Source: Nocardia abscessus NBRC 100374
Lineage (GTDB): Bacteria > Actinomycetota > Actinomycetes > Mycobacteriales > Mycobacteriaceae
Assembly (NCBI RefSeq): GCF_000308455.1
Contig: NZ_BAFP01000117.1
Span: forward strand, 35,343 to 99,342
Reading direction: 5' to 3'
DNA: 64,000 bases
The translations under genes and the position numbers were made by a program. Positions 32,282 to 41,087 of the stretch are shown piece after piece. Positions within the stretch are counted from its first letter, which is position 1. Every line of letters starts with the position of its first letter. The notes under the pieces are model-generated. The model made no database searches, had not been told where the DNA came from, and saw only the letters and a list, made by a program, of their open reading frames with translations.

Positions 32282-33676
32282 TCATCGTCCGTACACCGCC
32301 GTGCCGTCGTCGGAGTCCTTCGCGATCTGACGGGCCAGGTAGAGCGCCTCCAACGCGAATTCGACGGCCGAGGCGATCCGGGGCGGCGGATCGGCCGCGT
32401 CGACGCCGAGCCGTCCGGCGACCTCGTGCAGGATCGGCAGCTCGGGCAGCGCCGAGAGCACGTCCTCGCCGGGCACGCGTTCACCGGTGGTGACCAGGTG
32501 CCCGTCGCCGACCGCCTCGGCCAGCGGCCGCAGGTTCAGACCGCCGAGCAAGGCCCGCGCCGTCTCGGAGAACGAGCGGCGCAGCAGGTGGGTGAGATGT
32601 TCCTGTTCCCGGCCCTCTTCGCCGGACTCGAACTCCAGCTTGCCGCGCAGCACCGCGGGCACGGATTCGAGGTCGACCGGACGCGCGACCGCGGGACGCT
32701 CGCCGGTGACGGCCGACCTGCGCAACGCCGCCGCGGCCACCGTTTCGGCGGCGGCGACGGCGAACCGCGCGGAGACGCCGGACCGCTGATCGATCGCGGA
32801 CGACTCGCGCAGCTGCCGCACGAAACGAGCGAGCACCTCGATCAGCGGATCGCCCACCTCGGCCACCAGCTCGGCCTCCTGACGGACCAGAGCCACCTCG
32901 GCCTCGACGCTGAGCGGGTAGTGGGTGCGGATCTCCGCGCCGAACCGGTCCTTCAGCGGCGTGATGATGCGGCCGCGGTTGGTGTAGTCCTCCGGGTTGG
33001 CGGTGGCGACGAGCAGAACGTCCAAGGGCAGGCGCAGCATGTAGCCGCGGACCTGGATGTCGCGTTCCTCCATGACGTTCAGCAGCGCGACCTGGATGCG
33101 TTCGGCGAGGTCGGGCAGCTCGTTGATCGCCACGATGCCACGATGCGCCCGGGGCACGAGCCCGAAGTGGATGGTCTCGGGATCGCCGAGACTGCGCCCC
33201 TCGGCCACCTTGACCGGGTCGACGTCACCGATCAGGTCACCGACCGAGGTGTCCGGGGTGGCGAGCTTCTCCGCGTACCGCTGCGAGCGATGCCGCCACG
33301 CGACGGGCAGATCGTCGCCCAGTTCGTCCGCCAGCCGCCGCCCGACCGGGCTGATCGGATCGAGCGGGTGTTCGCCCAGTTCGGCGCCCGCGATCACGGG
33401 TGTCCACTCGTCCAGCAGGCCGACCAGGGAACGCAGCAGCCGGGTCTTTCCCTGGCCGCGCTCGCCGAGCAGGACGACGTCGTGCCCGGCGAGCAGCGCG
33501 CGCTCCAATTGCGGCACGACCGTCCGTTCGAACCCGACGATGCCAGGCCACGGGTCGGCGCCGGAAGCCAGCAGGGCGAGCAGGTTCTCGCGGATCTCGG
33601 TCTTCACGCCACGCGGCAGGTAGTCGGCCGAACGCAGCTCGCCCGCGGTGGTGGGCAGGTGTGCGGGAACTTTCAC
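32282..33676 (-). CDS. MoxR/Mg-chelatase-type AAA+ ATPase (Rv0958-like)
   Basis: The 464-residue ATPase has Walker A GERGQGKT (residues 71-78), a Walker B-like region at GIVAINELPDLAERIQ, sensor 1 ATANPEDYTN and an arginine finger region in LKDRFGAEIRTHYPL. This matches MgChlI/MoxR ATPases. It is followed 25 bases later by its VWA partner, so they form an operon. In cobalt or magnesium chelatases such pairs drive metal insertion; in MoxR systems they remodel proteins. No third chelatase subunit is nearby, so the latter is more likely. Confidence 0.88.
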   Translation of the reverse strand: MKVPAHLPTTAGELRSADYLPRGVKTEIRENLLALLASGADPWPGIVGFERTVVPQLERALLAGHDVVLLGERGQGKTRLLRSLVGLLDEWTPVIAGAELGEHPLDPISPVGRRLADELGDDLPVAWRHRSQRYAEKLATPDTSVGDLIGDVDPVKVAEGRSLGDPETIHFGLVPRAHRGIVAINELPDLAERIQVALLNVMEERDIQVRGYMLRLPLDVLLVATANPEDYTNRGRIITPLKDRFGAEIRTHYPLSVEAEVALVRQEAELVAEVGDPLIEVLARFVRQLRESSAIDQRSGVSARFAVAAAETVAAAALRRSAVTGERPAVARPVDLESVPAVLRGKLEFESGEEGREQEHLTHLLRRSFSETARALLGGLNLRPLAEAVGDGHLVTTGERVPGEDVLSALPELPILHEVAGRLGVDAADPPPRIASAVEFALEALYLARQIAKDSDDGTAVYGR

Positions 33677-33832
33677 GGATTCGACGCTACGTCCATTCCG
33701 TCATCGGGTCGACCGGGAATGGACTTGCCCCAGCTAGCCCGCTAGCACGATGCGCGACCCGGACGGGCGTACGTGGAGTCTTGCAGGTTCAGGGCTGAGA
33801 TCGCCACACTCCACGAGACAACACCGGGCTAC

Positions 33833-35476
33833 CTATCGAATCGTGAGCTGACGTTCGCCGGCCGCGCGCGGCGCTGCCGTGACGGTCGTGTCGTCGGGCT
33901 CGTGCGGGATCGGTGACATGTCCGCGGCCACGACCGGTATGACCTTCTCCATCCGCGCAGGCCGATCGTTGTCGTCCGAGCTGGGCACGTAGTGCTGGGC
34001 CACGCCCGTACTGATCGGCTCCAGCGCCCGGGTATCCGGCTCGGAGTGCGTCTCGGCAGTCTCCGAGCGCACGGCGTGCTCCTCGGCCGCGCGCACGGTA
34101 ACCGCCTCCGCCACGCGAGGGTGCGCTTCGGCGGCCTCCCCGCGCGCACCCTGCTCGTCGGCCGTCTCCGCGAATCCGGCGGGGCTCGGTTCGGGCACGG
34201 CAGCGGCGGGGCGCTCCCCCGGCTGCTCGGGCAACTCCGGCTGCTCGGGCGACTCCGGCTGCCTGCTGAACCGAATTCGGTCGAGCGTCTGGCGCACCGC
34301 CGCCGCCAATCGTGCATCCAGAACAGCCTCGTCCGGACTGGCCTCGGCAGGCGCTTGGGCACCGTTCTCGGCAACGGCGACGGGCCGTTCGATCGCCGGA
34401 AACGGCGTCGTGGCCAGCCACAGCTCCGTGAGTTCGGGCGCGGGATCGACGGCGGGCGCGGCGGTTTCGGGGGCAGGCTGCACCGCTGCGCTCCGTTCGT
34501 GCGGCGGCGCGTCGGCGGGCTGCGCCGAGACGGCGGCGCCCTCTGCGTTCGATGCAGGCTGCTGTGTGGTGGCAGGGTCGTGGCGAGCGACCGTCGGCGG
34601 CTCCATGAGAATGCTCGGCAGGATCTGGTTTCCGGCTCCACCGACCTGAGTGAGCGCCGCCAATCGCTCCTGGAGATCTTCGTGGTCCGGTACGGCGGCG
34701 GTCGCCTGCTCGATCGCGCGCCCGTATCGCTCCGCGACGAGCCGGTGGGTGACGAGCGCCACGCCGATCATGATCGGTGCGATCGCGTGGATCCCGATCC
34801 CGGCCAGGTCGCCTACCCGGAAGTACGGGAAAGTGTTCAGCGCGATGCTCGCCGTCAGCAAGACGCCCTCGACGGTGTAGACCTGCCACAGCCGATCGAT
34901 CACACCCCACTCGGCGGTATCCCCGGTGGACAGCATCAGCGCGACGAGCACCGCACTGATCAGGGCTTCCAGGCCGTAGGACAGCCAGAACATCGGATTG
35001 GCCGCGCCGCCGGTCGGCGCGATGTTCTGCTGCACCGTGACCGCGGAGAACAGCATCGAGAACGCGACCACACCGGCGAGCAGCCCCAGCACCCGCGGCT
35101 TGCGCTGGTGCAGGCGAGCGACTTTCGCGTGCGGGCTACTGCTGTGGCGCTGCTCACCGATCGCCTGCGCGGCCCGAAGCAGGTCGGCGGCCTCGCGTTC
35201 GGCCAGCTCGGCGGCCGTGCGCCGCACCCGCTCCGCGGCGTCGGCGGCCGCCTGGATGCGCGCCCGTTTCTCGTGGCGTTCGTAGTCGCGCACCAGCTCG
35301 GCCAACTCGCGGGAGGCGGCGAGCTCCCGCTCCGACAGTGCTTCCAGTAGTGCCGGGTCGTCCTGGTGGGCCAACCGTTCATGCGCGATCTGCACCCGGT
35401 CCGGCAGCGCGCCTGCCACCAGGTCATCCACCGGCGGCGCCCCGGGGGGCGCCTGGGTCGTGAAACGACGGAACAT
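33833..35476 (-). CDS. Large membrane protein with coiled-coil N-terminus (DUF2637/SpdB-like)
   Basis: The 547-residue protein has a charged, Ala/Glu/Arg-rich helical N-terminus (about residues 40-105, predicted coiled coil), four transmembrane segments (about 130-150, 165-185, 200-225, 230-250) including NPMFWLSYGLEALISAVLVALML, and a 290-residue C-terminal tail rich in Pro, Glu and Ala. The four-helix block resembles the DUF2637/SpdB proteins that spread conjugative plasmids and integrative elements in actinomycetes. The long acidic tail may be disordered. The ATG at 35476 is preferred over an upstream TTG. Confidence 0.65.
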   Translation of the reverse strand: MFRRFTTQAPPGAPPVDDLVAGALPDRVQIAHERLAHQDDPALLEALSERELAASRELAELVRDYERHEKRARIQAAADAAERVRRTAAELAEREAADLLRAAQAIGEQRHSSSPHAKVARLHQRKPRVLGLLAGVVAFSMLFSAVTVQQNIAPTGGAANPMFWLSYGLEALISAVLVALMLSTGDTAEWGVIDRLWQVYTVEGVLLTASIALNTFPYFRVGDLAGIGIHAIAPIMIGVALVTHRLVAERYGRAIEQATAAVPDHEDLQERLAALTQVGGAGNQILPSILMEPPTVARHDPATTQQPASNAEGAAVSAQPADAPPHERSAAVQPAPETAAPAVDPAPELTELWLATTPFPAIERPVAVAENGAQAPAEASPDEAVLDARLAAAVRQTLDRIRFSRQPESPEQPELPEQPGERPAAAVPEPSPAGFAETADEQGARGEAAEAHPRVAEAVTVRAAEEHAVRSETAETHSEPDTRALEPISTGVAQHYVPSSDDNDRPARMEKVIPVVAADMSPIPHEPDDTTVTAAPRAAGERQLTIR

Positions 35477-35720
35477 CAGCAAAGAACCTTTCCGACGATC
35501 GAGTGTTCCAGACGCAGCGCGCCAGAGCTTCCTCGGCCGTCGAGCACTTCCGCCGAACCGGACGACCGGGCCGGCCCAGACCGAAAAGATAACCCGTCAT
35601 CGAAATCCGTTCGACCCGACGAGCAAACGAGCCCAGCCGGAGTCCGCCACCGGGCAGCGGAACGAACCGCCCAGGACAGAGCTCGGGCGACAACGCGGAC
35701 CGGCCCGCGCGGCCCGGCGC

Positions 35721-36749
35721 TCAGTAGCCTCTCGGCGAACGGTTCGGATCTGCCTGCTGCACCTTCGCTTGCAGGTCGTGGCCGTCTCGGGATACGCCGT
35801 ATCGTTCCATGACATAGTTCATGCTTGCGGCGACATTGGCCACCGGATCGTGAATGTTGTTGGAGGTTCCGGCCACGTGATAGCCCTGGAAGGTGCCCGG
35901 AATGGTCTGAGTAAGCCCCCTGGATGCCTTCCCCGCGGCGGCGTTGCTGTCCCAGTTGTTGACGGCGTTGGGGTTTCCGCCCGATTCCCGTTCGATCAGC
36001 ACCTGGTAGCCGCGCTTCCAGTACTCGCGGGCCACCGGATCGGTGATGCCGAGTGCGTCGAGCGCGCCCTCGATGGCGGCGTCGACCGAGACGTTGCCCT
36101 GGTAGCGGGCGTAGTCGGCGGTTGTCGCGGCAGGCACGAAGCTCGGGCCGGGCGAATAGCTGCGCTGCATATAGTTGCTCGGCACGTAGTTGCTGCCCGC
36201 GGACGTCGGCGTGTACGTCGGGGCGGAGCCCTTGATGTTGTTCGCGTGGGTCTGGACTTTGTCGTTGGCTTTCTCGATCTCGTCGTTCACGTTGTCGATC
36301 GTCTTCAGCACCGTGTTCGCCAGGCGCCTTTCGACGTCGCGGTCGATGAATTCCTTGTCGGGGCTCGGTTTCGGGGCCTCGCTCAGGGCGAACTGCAGAT
36401 CCTTGACGTGCTGCTTGACCGCCGCGAAAGCGCCGCTGGAGGTGTCGTAGGTGCCGTAGGCGGACAGGTCGACGCTGCTGTCCTGCTTGTGGATCTCATC
36501 CTTGATGTCGCGAAACTCTTGCGCGCGGTCGGAGTAAGCATCGGCCATGACGGACTTGTTCTCGTCACCGGTGACGAGCTTCTCATCGCGCAGTAGTTTC
36601 AACAGATCCGGCGCCTGCGAAGGCGAGCCCGTCGCCAGCAGATCCGCGGAGGTCTGAATCGCCTCCCGCGCCGCCTCGAGGAGACCGATGAAACCGGAGC
36701 GCACGCCGACGGGCGGGTCGAGCTTCACTATCCAGCGTTCAGGACTCAT
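35721..36749 (-). CDS. Lytic transglycosylase (SLT domain) with helical N-terminal domain
   Basis: The 342-residue protein has a helical N-terminal half (residues 1-170, heptad-like in DIKDEIHKQD and DVERRLANTVLKTIDNVNDEIEKANDK), a Pro/Ser/Tyr linker and a C-terminal SLT domain with the catalytic Glu in LIERESGGNPNAVN, then GLTQTIPGTFQGY and MNYVMERYG. There is no classical signal peptide, so export may use another route. Proteins of this layout occur in nocardial elements and phages. The membrane protein downstream (33833-35476) is on the same strand, 244 bases away, and a shared mobile-element origin is possible. Confidence 0.8.
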   Translation of the reverse strand: MSPERWIVKLDPPVGVRSGFIGLLEAAREAIQTSADLLATGSPSQAPDLLKLLRDEKLVTGDENKSVMADAYSDRAQEFRDIKDEIHKQDSSVDLSAYGTYDTSSGAFAAVKQHVKDLQFALSEAPKPSPDKEFIDRDVERRLANTVLKTIDNVNDEIEKANDKVQTHANNIKGSAPTYTPTSAGSNYVPSNYMQRSYSPGPSFVPAATTADYARYQGNVSVDAAIEGALDALGITDPVAREYWKRGYQVLIERESGGNPNAVNNWDSNAAAGKASRGLTQTIPGTFQGYHVAGTSNNIHDPVANVAASMNYVMERYGVSRDGHDLQAKVQQADPNRSPRGY

Positions 36750-36925
36750 CGCGGCACCCGAACCCGGGTCGGCTGCCGACTTGCGAACACTGCCATCATC
36801 ACCTCACGCCTGACAACCCTCATCAGGCCCCTACGCGGCCTGCCACTGTGACACCCCCGAGTATCGCGCAGCGGAGAATCGCCCATCCCCGATACTGGGA
36901 GTAATCGGCAGCGCTCGGCGAAACC

Positions 36926-36956
36926 GCAGCTATCGCCCCGGTTGGACGATAGCTGC
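36926..36956 (-). terminator. Terminator hairpin behind the monooxygenase
   Basis: GCAGCTATCG (36926-36935) pairs perfectly with 36947-36956 around an 11-base loop, about 70 bases after the monooxygenase stop. The rest of 36750-37022 contains no gene that I can support. Confidence 0.6.
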
Positions 36957-37022
36957 AGCTGGCGCGTTCTCGTGGCGGTATCCGGTCGGCCGCTCAGGAC
37001 GGCCGAACGACGATCGGCGCCG

Positions 37023-38549
37023 TCATTTCGAGGGTGCGCCGAACCAGGAAGACAGCGCTTCTCGCAGCGCGAGCACGTCGGTGTCCGCGGATCCGTCGAC
37101 GGGTGCGGCCCAGGCGATGTGGGCGTCCGGGCGGATCAGCAGAGCGTCGGCCGGTCGGTCGTCGGTTTTGGCGGTGCGGATATCGATCCGATGCTGCCAG
37201 TCTCGAGCGATCTCGCGGAGGTCTGCACGGTCAGCGAGGTCGAGCAGGACAGGCCGCCCGGTCCGCATGAGTTCCGCGACGCTGGTGATGCCCTGATCGG
37301 TGTGCAGGGTGAGGTCGGGCGCGAACGTACCGGCCGAAGCGTGGTCGGAGCCCGGCATCGGATAGCGAATGTCGGTGTGGCCCACCAGGGCGCCCATCCG
37401 GCGCAATGCCGGCTGATCGAGGAGCAGTTCCTGGAAGACCTGCCGAAGCGCTTCGGCAGCCGGGTCTTGTCCGCGCCGCAGTGCCACCTGAGCTCGGGTC
37501 TGCAACCGTGCCCGCGCCCCGGCGAAGTGGCGCTCGTCGTGGTAGGTGTCCAGCAGGCCGGTCGGCGCCCAGCCGTGGATGTCGGCACCCAGCTTCCAGG
37601 CAAGGTTGACCGTGTCGAGCATGCCGACATTGAGCGCGGTGCCGGTAGCGGGGAACAGGTGGGCCGCATCGCCGGCCAGCAGGATCCGGCCCTCGCGGTA
37701 ACGTTCGGCCTGCCGGTCCTTGAAGGTGTAGCGCGTCAGCCGAGTCGGTTCTCCCAAGGGAAGCTCCGCGCCGAGCACGCGGCGAGCACTGTCCGCGAGC
37801 TCGGCGGAGGTCAGCGGCTCGTCGTCGTCGTATTCGTCGGGCTCGTCCTCGGTGGTCTGCAGGAACATGACTCCGGCGTTGACCGCGAACGCGAACACAC
37901 CGCGGTCTGTTCGCGTAAAGCCCGTTTGGATCCTGCCCAATCCGGGGACGTCGATGTCGCCGTTGTCGAGCACAGTCACCGAATCGTGCACGGCGACCTG
38001 GCCGAGTCTGTTGACCTCTGGGTACGTGGTGCCGGAGAACGCGATTCCGGCCATGTCGCGGACCCGGCTGCGGCCGCCGTCGCAACCGACCAGATATCGG
38101 GCGGTCACCTGGTACGGCCCGTCCGGCCCACGCACGTCTACGGTCACCGTGGCGTCGTCCTGGCTCACACCGACCACGTCGTGTCCGCGACGGATGTCGG
38201 CGCCGAGTTCACGGGCGTGTTCGTCGAGCAGTCGCTCGATTTCCAGCTGTGGGATCGGCAACGCCCGCATCGGGGGATCCGCCAGGTGTGTGAAGTCCAA
38301 ATAGATATTGCCGAACGGAAATCGGGGAGCCAGGTTGGGGTCGCTGCTGGCCGCCTCGAATCGGTCCAGCAGGCCTCGGTAGCGCAGCAAGTCCAGGATC
38401 CGCCCGCCGAGACCGCTGGCCTTCGGGGTGTCGCGGGGCTGCGGATGCCGCTCCAGCACCAGCGGACGCACGCCGGCCAGACGCAGTTCACCGGCCAGCA
38501 TCAGACCCGTCGGGCCCGCGCCCACGATGATCACATCGGTATCCGTCAC
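37023..38549 (-). CDS. FAD-dependent aromatic monooxygenase, probably rifamycin-responsive
   Basis: This 508-residue group A flavoprotein hydroxylase has the dinucleotide motif GAGPTG (residues 10-15), the DG motif YLVGCDGGRSRVR (about 160-172) and the FAD-ribityl motif RILLAGDAAHLFPATG (near 285-300), plus a thioredoxin-like C-terminal domain seen in phenol hydroxylase relatives. It is related to rifampicin monooxygenase Rox but longer than the 473-residue Nocardia enzyme I remember. A 20-base match to the rifamycin-associated element lies 57 bases upstream of its start. The substrate is therefore suspected, not shown. Confidence 0.87.
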   Translation of the reverse strand: MTDTDVIIVGAGPTGLMLAGELRLAGVRPLVLERHPQPRDTPKASGLGGRILDLLRYRGLLDRFEAASSDPNLAPRFPFGNIYLDFTHLADPPMRALPIPQLEIERLLDEHARELGADIRRGHDVVGVSQDDATVTVDVRGPDGPYQVTARYLVGCDGGRSRVRDMAGIAFSGTTYPEVNRLGQVAVHDSVTVLDNGDIDVPGLGRIQTGFTRTDRGVFAFAVNAGVMFLQTTEDEPDEYDDDEPLTSAELADSARRVLGAELPLGEPTRLTRYTFKDRQAERYREGRILLAGDAAHLFPATGTALNVGMLDTVNLAWKLGADIHGWAPTGLLDTYHDERHFAGARARLQTRAQVALRRGQDPAAEALRQVFQELLLDQPALRRMGALVGHTDIRYPMPGSDHASAGTFAPDLTLHTDQGITSVAELMRTGRPVLLDLADRADLREIARDWQHRIDIRTAKTDDRPADALLIRPDAHIAWAAPVDGSADTDVLALREALSSWFGAPSK

Positions 38550-38605
38550 TCGTTACTCCCATTTCCACTGATTCTTGCGACGGTCAGCGATTCTGCGGCA
38601 CAACC

Positions 38606-38625
38606 CCGGCCTTGCCGCAAGCCCC
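38606..38625 (-). promoter_or_regulatory. Rifamycin-associated element (RAE)-like site
   Basis: On the minus strand this reads GGGGCTTGCGGCAAGGCCGG, with the perfect dyad CTTGC-g-GCAAG. It agrees closely with the RAE described upstream of rifamycin-inactivating genes in actinomycetes, as I recall it. It lies in the divergent region between the monooxygenase and the short rho gene. Confidence 0.7.
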
Positions 38626-38760
38626 CCAGTGCGCTATAGATTGAGAACGGAAAGAGGAGCATCTGCTCCATCAGCCTGCACGAGTAGCCGCGATGCCGGT
38701 GTGCAGAGGTTGATCCGCCGGGGAGCCAGCCGGTCGGCGACGTGGAACAAACGGGCGCTA

Positions 38761-38789
38761 TTGCGTGTTGTTCCCAATGCCGCTACTGT
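38761..38789 (+). promoter_or_regulatory. Probable promoter of the short rho gene
   Basis: TTGCGT (38761-38766), a 17-base spacer and TACTGT (38784-38789) form a reasonable sigma-70-type promoter. It would leave a leader of about 205 bases before the rho ATG at 39002, with a CGGCGG/CCGCCG hairpin near its end. Such a leader could be used for autoregulation, as Rho genes often are. An earlier palindrome GGAGCATCTGCTCC lies at 38656-38669. Confidence 0.45.
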
Positions 38790-39001
38790 AGGTGCGGTCT
38801 CCATCTTGTGGATGTAGGTGAAAACTCCCTCCCACAAGAGTCCACATTCGCCACGGCGGTCTCGCATGCCGTGCACCCGGCACCGTGCTCCGGACTGGAT
38901 GGATTCCAGCCACACGTCGGCGCGTGCAGCGAGCGTCATTCCCAGCAGGCGGCATTCCCGGCGGCCCGCCGCATCCACAACAAACTTCAGGAGAAGAGAC
39001 T

Positions 39002-40156
39002 ATGCAGGACAACACTATTCGAACACAAGACAATGCAACTGAAGAGAACCGGACGACGTCGGTCACCGGCATCCTCGACATCACCCCCAACCACGCCTCA
39101 CTGCACGTCGACGGCTATCGGCCCGGACCGCGCGACGCTCATGTGCCGCCGCGTTTGATCCGCGAGCACGGACTCCGCCGTGGCGATACCCTCACCGGCA
39201 CAGTCGGACCCAAACGTGATAGCGCCAAACTCGCGCCGCTGATCCGAGTCGACAGCATCAACGGCCTGCCCCCTGGCAATACCAAGTCGCGACCGCACTT
39301 TTCCGACTTGGTTCCCATCTACCCCCAGGACCGCTTGCGGCTGGAGACCGAGCCGCATGAGCTGACCACGCGCGTCACCGATCTGGTCATGCCGATCGGT
39401 AAAGGCCAGCGCGCTTTGGTGGTCGCACCACCCAAGGCGGGCAAAACGTCCGTGCTGCAGTCCATCGCACACGGCATCGCCAAGAATCATCCCGAATGCC
39501 AGCTGATGCTGGTACTGGTCGGGGAACGCCCGGAAGAGGTGACCGACCTGTCCCGCACGGTGCCGGCCGAGGTCGCCGCCGCGACCTTCGACCAGCCGGC
39601 CCACGAACACATCGCGCTCGCCGAATTGGCCATCGAACACGCCAAACGCCTCGTAGAAACGGGCCGCGACGTGGTCGTGCTGCTGGACTCGCTGACCCGG
39701 CTCGCCCGCGCCTACAACCTGGCGGCCGCCGGGTCCGGCCGCATCCTCTCCGGTGGCGTCGACGCCGGGGCGCTCGCGCCACCGAAGAAATTCCTCGGCG
39801 CCGCGCGCAACATCGAGAACGGCGGCTCACTGACCATCATCGCCAGCGCCCTGGTCGAAACCGGATCGCTCGCCGACACCGTGATCTTCGAGGAATACAA
39901 GGGAACCGGAAACGCCGAATTGAAACTCGATCGGCACCTCGCCGACCGCCGCCTTTTCCCCGCGATCGACATCGACCGGTCGAGCACACGCAAAGAGGAA
40001 CTGCTCCTCTCCCCCGATGAACTCACCGCCATTCAGTCCCTGCGAAAGACCCTCGCGGGCCGCGACCCGCGGCAAGCAATCGAACTACTGCTGACCGGCC
40101 TCGGACAAACCGAAACCAACCACGAATTCCTGACACAGATCCGCACCGCAGGGTGA
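39002..40156 (+). CDS. Second, short transcription termination factor Rho
   Basis: The 384-residue protein is a compact Rho: OB-fold primary RNA site (residues 19-70), Walker A APPKAGKT (142-149), the GERPEEVTDL loop, DSLTRLARAYN and the R-loop KGTGNAELKLDR. It lacks the long N-terminal insertion of 200 residues or more typical of housekeeping actinobacterial Rho and is therefore a paralogue. After Walker A it has S-V where E. coli has M-L, in the pocket region where bicyclomycin binds, which may alter sensitivity. The ATG at 39002 follows AGGAGA. The neighbouring RAE-controlled monooxygenase suggests a role in antibiotic response. Confidence 0.88.
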   Translation: MQDNTIRTQDNATEENRTTSVTGILDITPNHASLHVDGYRPGPRDAHVPPRLIREHGLRRGDTLTGTVGPKRDSAKLAPLIRVDSINGLPPGNTKSRPHFSDLVPIYPQDRLRLETEPHELTTRVTDLVMPIGKGQRALVVAPPKAGKTSVLQSIAHGIAKNHPECQLMLVLVGERPEEVTDLSRTVPAEVAAATFDQPAHEHIALAELAIEHAKRLVETGRDVVVLLDSLTRLARAYNLAAAGSGRILSGGVDAGALAPPKKFLGAARNIENGGSLTIIASALVETGSLADTVIFEEYKGTGNAELKLDRHLADRRLFPAIDIDRSSTRKEELLLSPDELTAIQSLRKTLAGRDPRQAIELLLTGLGQTETNHEFLTQIRTAG

Positions 40157-40169
40157 GCCGGTGCTGGAC

Positions 40170-40301
40170 TTACCAGCGTCGAATACCTCGCCCCTGGCCG
40201 CGGGCTTCTTTCGGACATACGGTGAGGTGCTCCGCAGGCCCAGGGTCGATAAGTCGCAGCGCCATACGGGGACTCATGTTCAGGCGGACGGCGGTGAGCA
40301 C
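40170..40301 (-). CDS. Possible 43-residue peptide downstream of the resolvase-like gene
   Basis: A GTG at 40301 lies five bases after the stop of the preceding gene and opens a 43-codon frame ending at 40170. The product is basic with no membrane segment. It could be the third gene of the small operon, or a chance frame; evidence is spacing and GC-rich codons only. Confidence 0.3.
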   Translation of the reverse strand: MLTAVRLNMSPRMALRLIDPGPAEHLTVCPKEARGQGRGIRRW

Positions 40302-40306
40302 GGTAC

Positions 40307-40645
40307 CTAGAGACGCCACTTGTCGATTGCTTCGGCAAGCGGCCATCGGGCCTCCACGTCCTCGGCATCGAAGATGACGTCGGCGCAACGCATCACTTGC
40401 TCGATATGCCCGGCGAGATGCGCCCGTCCAGGAACGAAGACTGCCTCCGCCTGGGTCCGCTCTACCTGGTCGAGCAGCAGGCCGATCGGGTCATCCGTCC
40501 GCACCGAAAGCGCAATGGTTTTGCACAGGTCGTATCCGAGGCGCTTGGCCAGACTCCGCATCATCGTCTCCAACCATTTCTGATGCGGTCCTGCGATATC
40601 CGTCCGCAAGTACCCGATGGCACGAGGACGGCCAGAGGGCGTCAT
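40307..40645 (-). CDS. Resolvase-fold-like protein of unknown function
   Basis: The 112-residue protein begins PRAIGYLRTDIAG and continues ETMMRSLAKRLGYDLCKTIAL and TQAEAVFVPGRAHL, a pattern like the N-terminal fold of serine recombinases (IGYxR..., helix, ...VxxLDRLxR), but the catalytic serine context is absent and there is no DNA-binding tail. It is probably not a recombinase. Its start overlaps the stop of the upstream gene (ATGA). I have seen similar proteins next to HTH regulators in nocardiae but know no function. Confidence 0.6.
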   Translation of the reverse strand: MTPSGRPRAIGYLRTDIAGPHQKWLETMMRSLAKRLGYDLCKTIALSVRTDDPIGLLLDQVERTQAEAVFVPGRAHLAGHIEQVMRCADVIFDAEDVEARWPLAEAIDKWRL

Positions 40646-40893
40646 CGCACACCTCCGGACGGTCCGGCGGGCCGGTCATCGATGACCTCGACACCGGTCC
40701 GAGTACACGTTCCCGGCCCATCGGTCCGATGCTCGCCGATCCGGCCATCGATCACCGGCACCATCCGCTGACAGAGCAGGCACATGGCCTGTTCGATCGG
40801 ACCTGTCATGCCCCGCGCGTACGCCGCACCGCACATGCTGACCGTGATTCGCGCCCGGGCGTGTTGCGGCGAACCGCTTCTCTGCTTCATCAT
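40642..40893 (-). CDS. Small protein with a possible zinc ribbon, 83 residues
   Basis: The ATG at 40893 opens an 83-codon frame that overlaps the next gene by four bases. It has a CLLC pair (in QAMCLLCQRM) and later histidine and cysteine (GEHRTDGPGTC) that could make a zinc site. The N-terminus is basic (MMKQRSGSPQHARARI). No family is recognised. It faces the XRE regulator at 41088 across a region with a long inverted repeat. Confidence 0.55.
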   Translation of the reverse strand: MMKQRSGSPQHARARITVSMCGAAYARGMTGPIEQAMCLLCQRMVPVIDGRIGEHRTDGPGTCTRTGVEVIDDRPAGPSGGVR

Positions 40894-41004
40894 CCGTGCT
40901 CCCTCCCTCGGCTTCAGATAGGCCACGGCGCGGGTGACCGCGGCACTGCCGCGAGACCGGGCCGGTGGAACACCATGACGATCCCAAAAACATGTGTCCG
41001 CTAA

Positions 41005-41081
41005 AAGGCCATGAAATAGGACATCGATGGGACCTTTCCGCCTAATGGCCTTGCGAGAGCGGCCCGTCCGTGGACTACTCT
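41005..41081. promoter_or_regulatory. Inverted repeat and leaderless promoter of the XRE regulator
   Basis: AAGGCCAT (41005-41012) and ATGGCCTT (41045-41052) are perfect mates 32 bases apart, between the divergent operons. TACTCT (41076-41081) is a -10 box placed six bases before the ATG at 41088, so the regulator's mRNA is probably leaderless. A smaller palindrome CATCGATG lies between the arms. Confidence 0.5.
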
Positions 41082-41087
41082 GGCCGC

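Noticed and set aside
38634..38978. Minus-strand ORFs in the leader of the short rho gene
   Set aside because: They cover the probable rho promoter and leader and show no domain or ribosome site.
40307..40645. Serine recombinase
   Set aside because: The fold pattern is similar but the catalytic serine context and the DNA-binding region are absent, so recombinase activity is not claimed.
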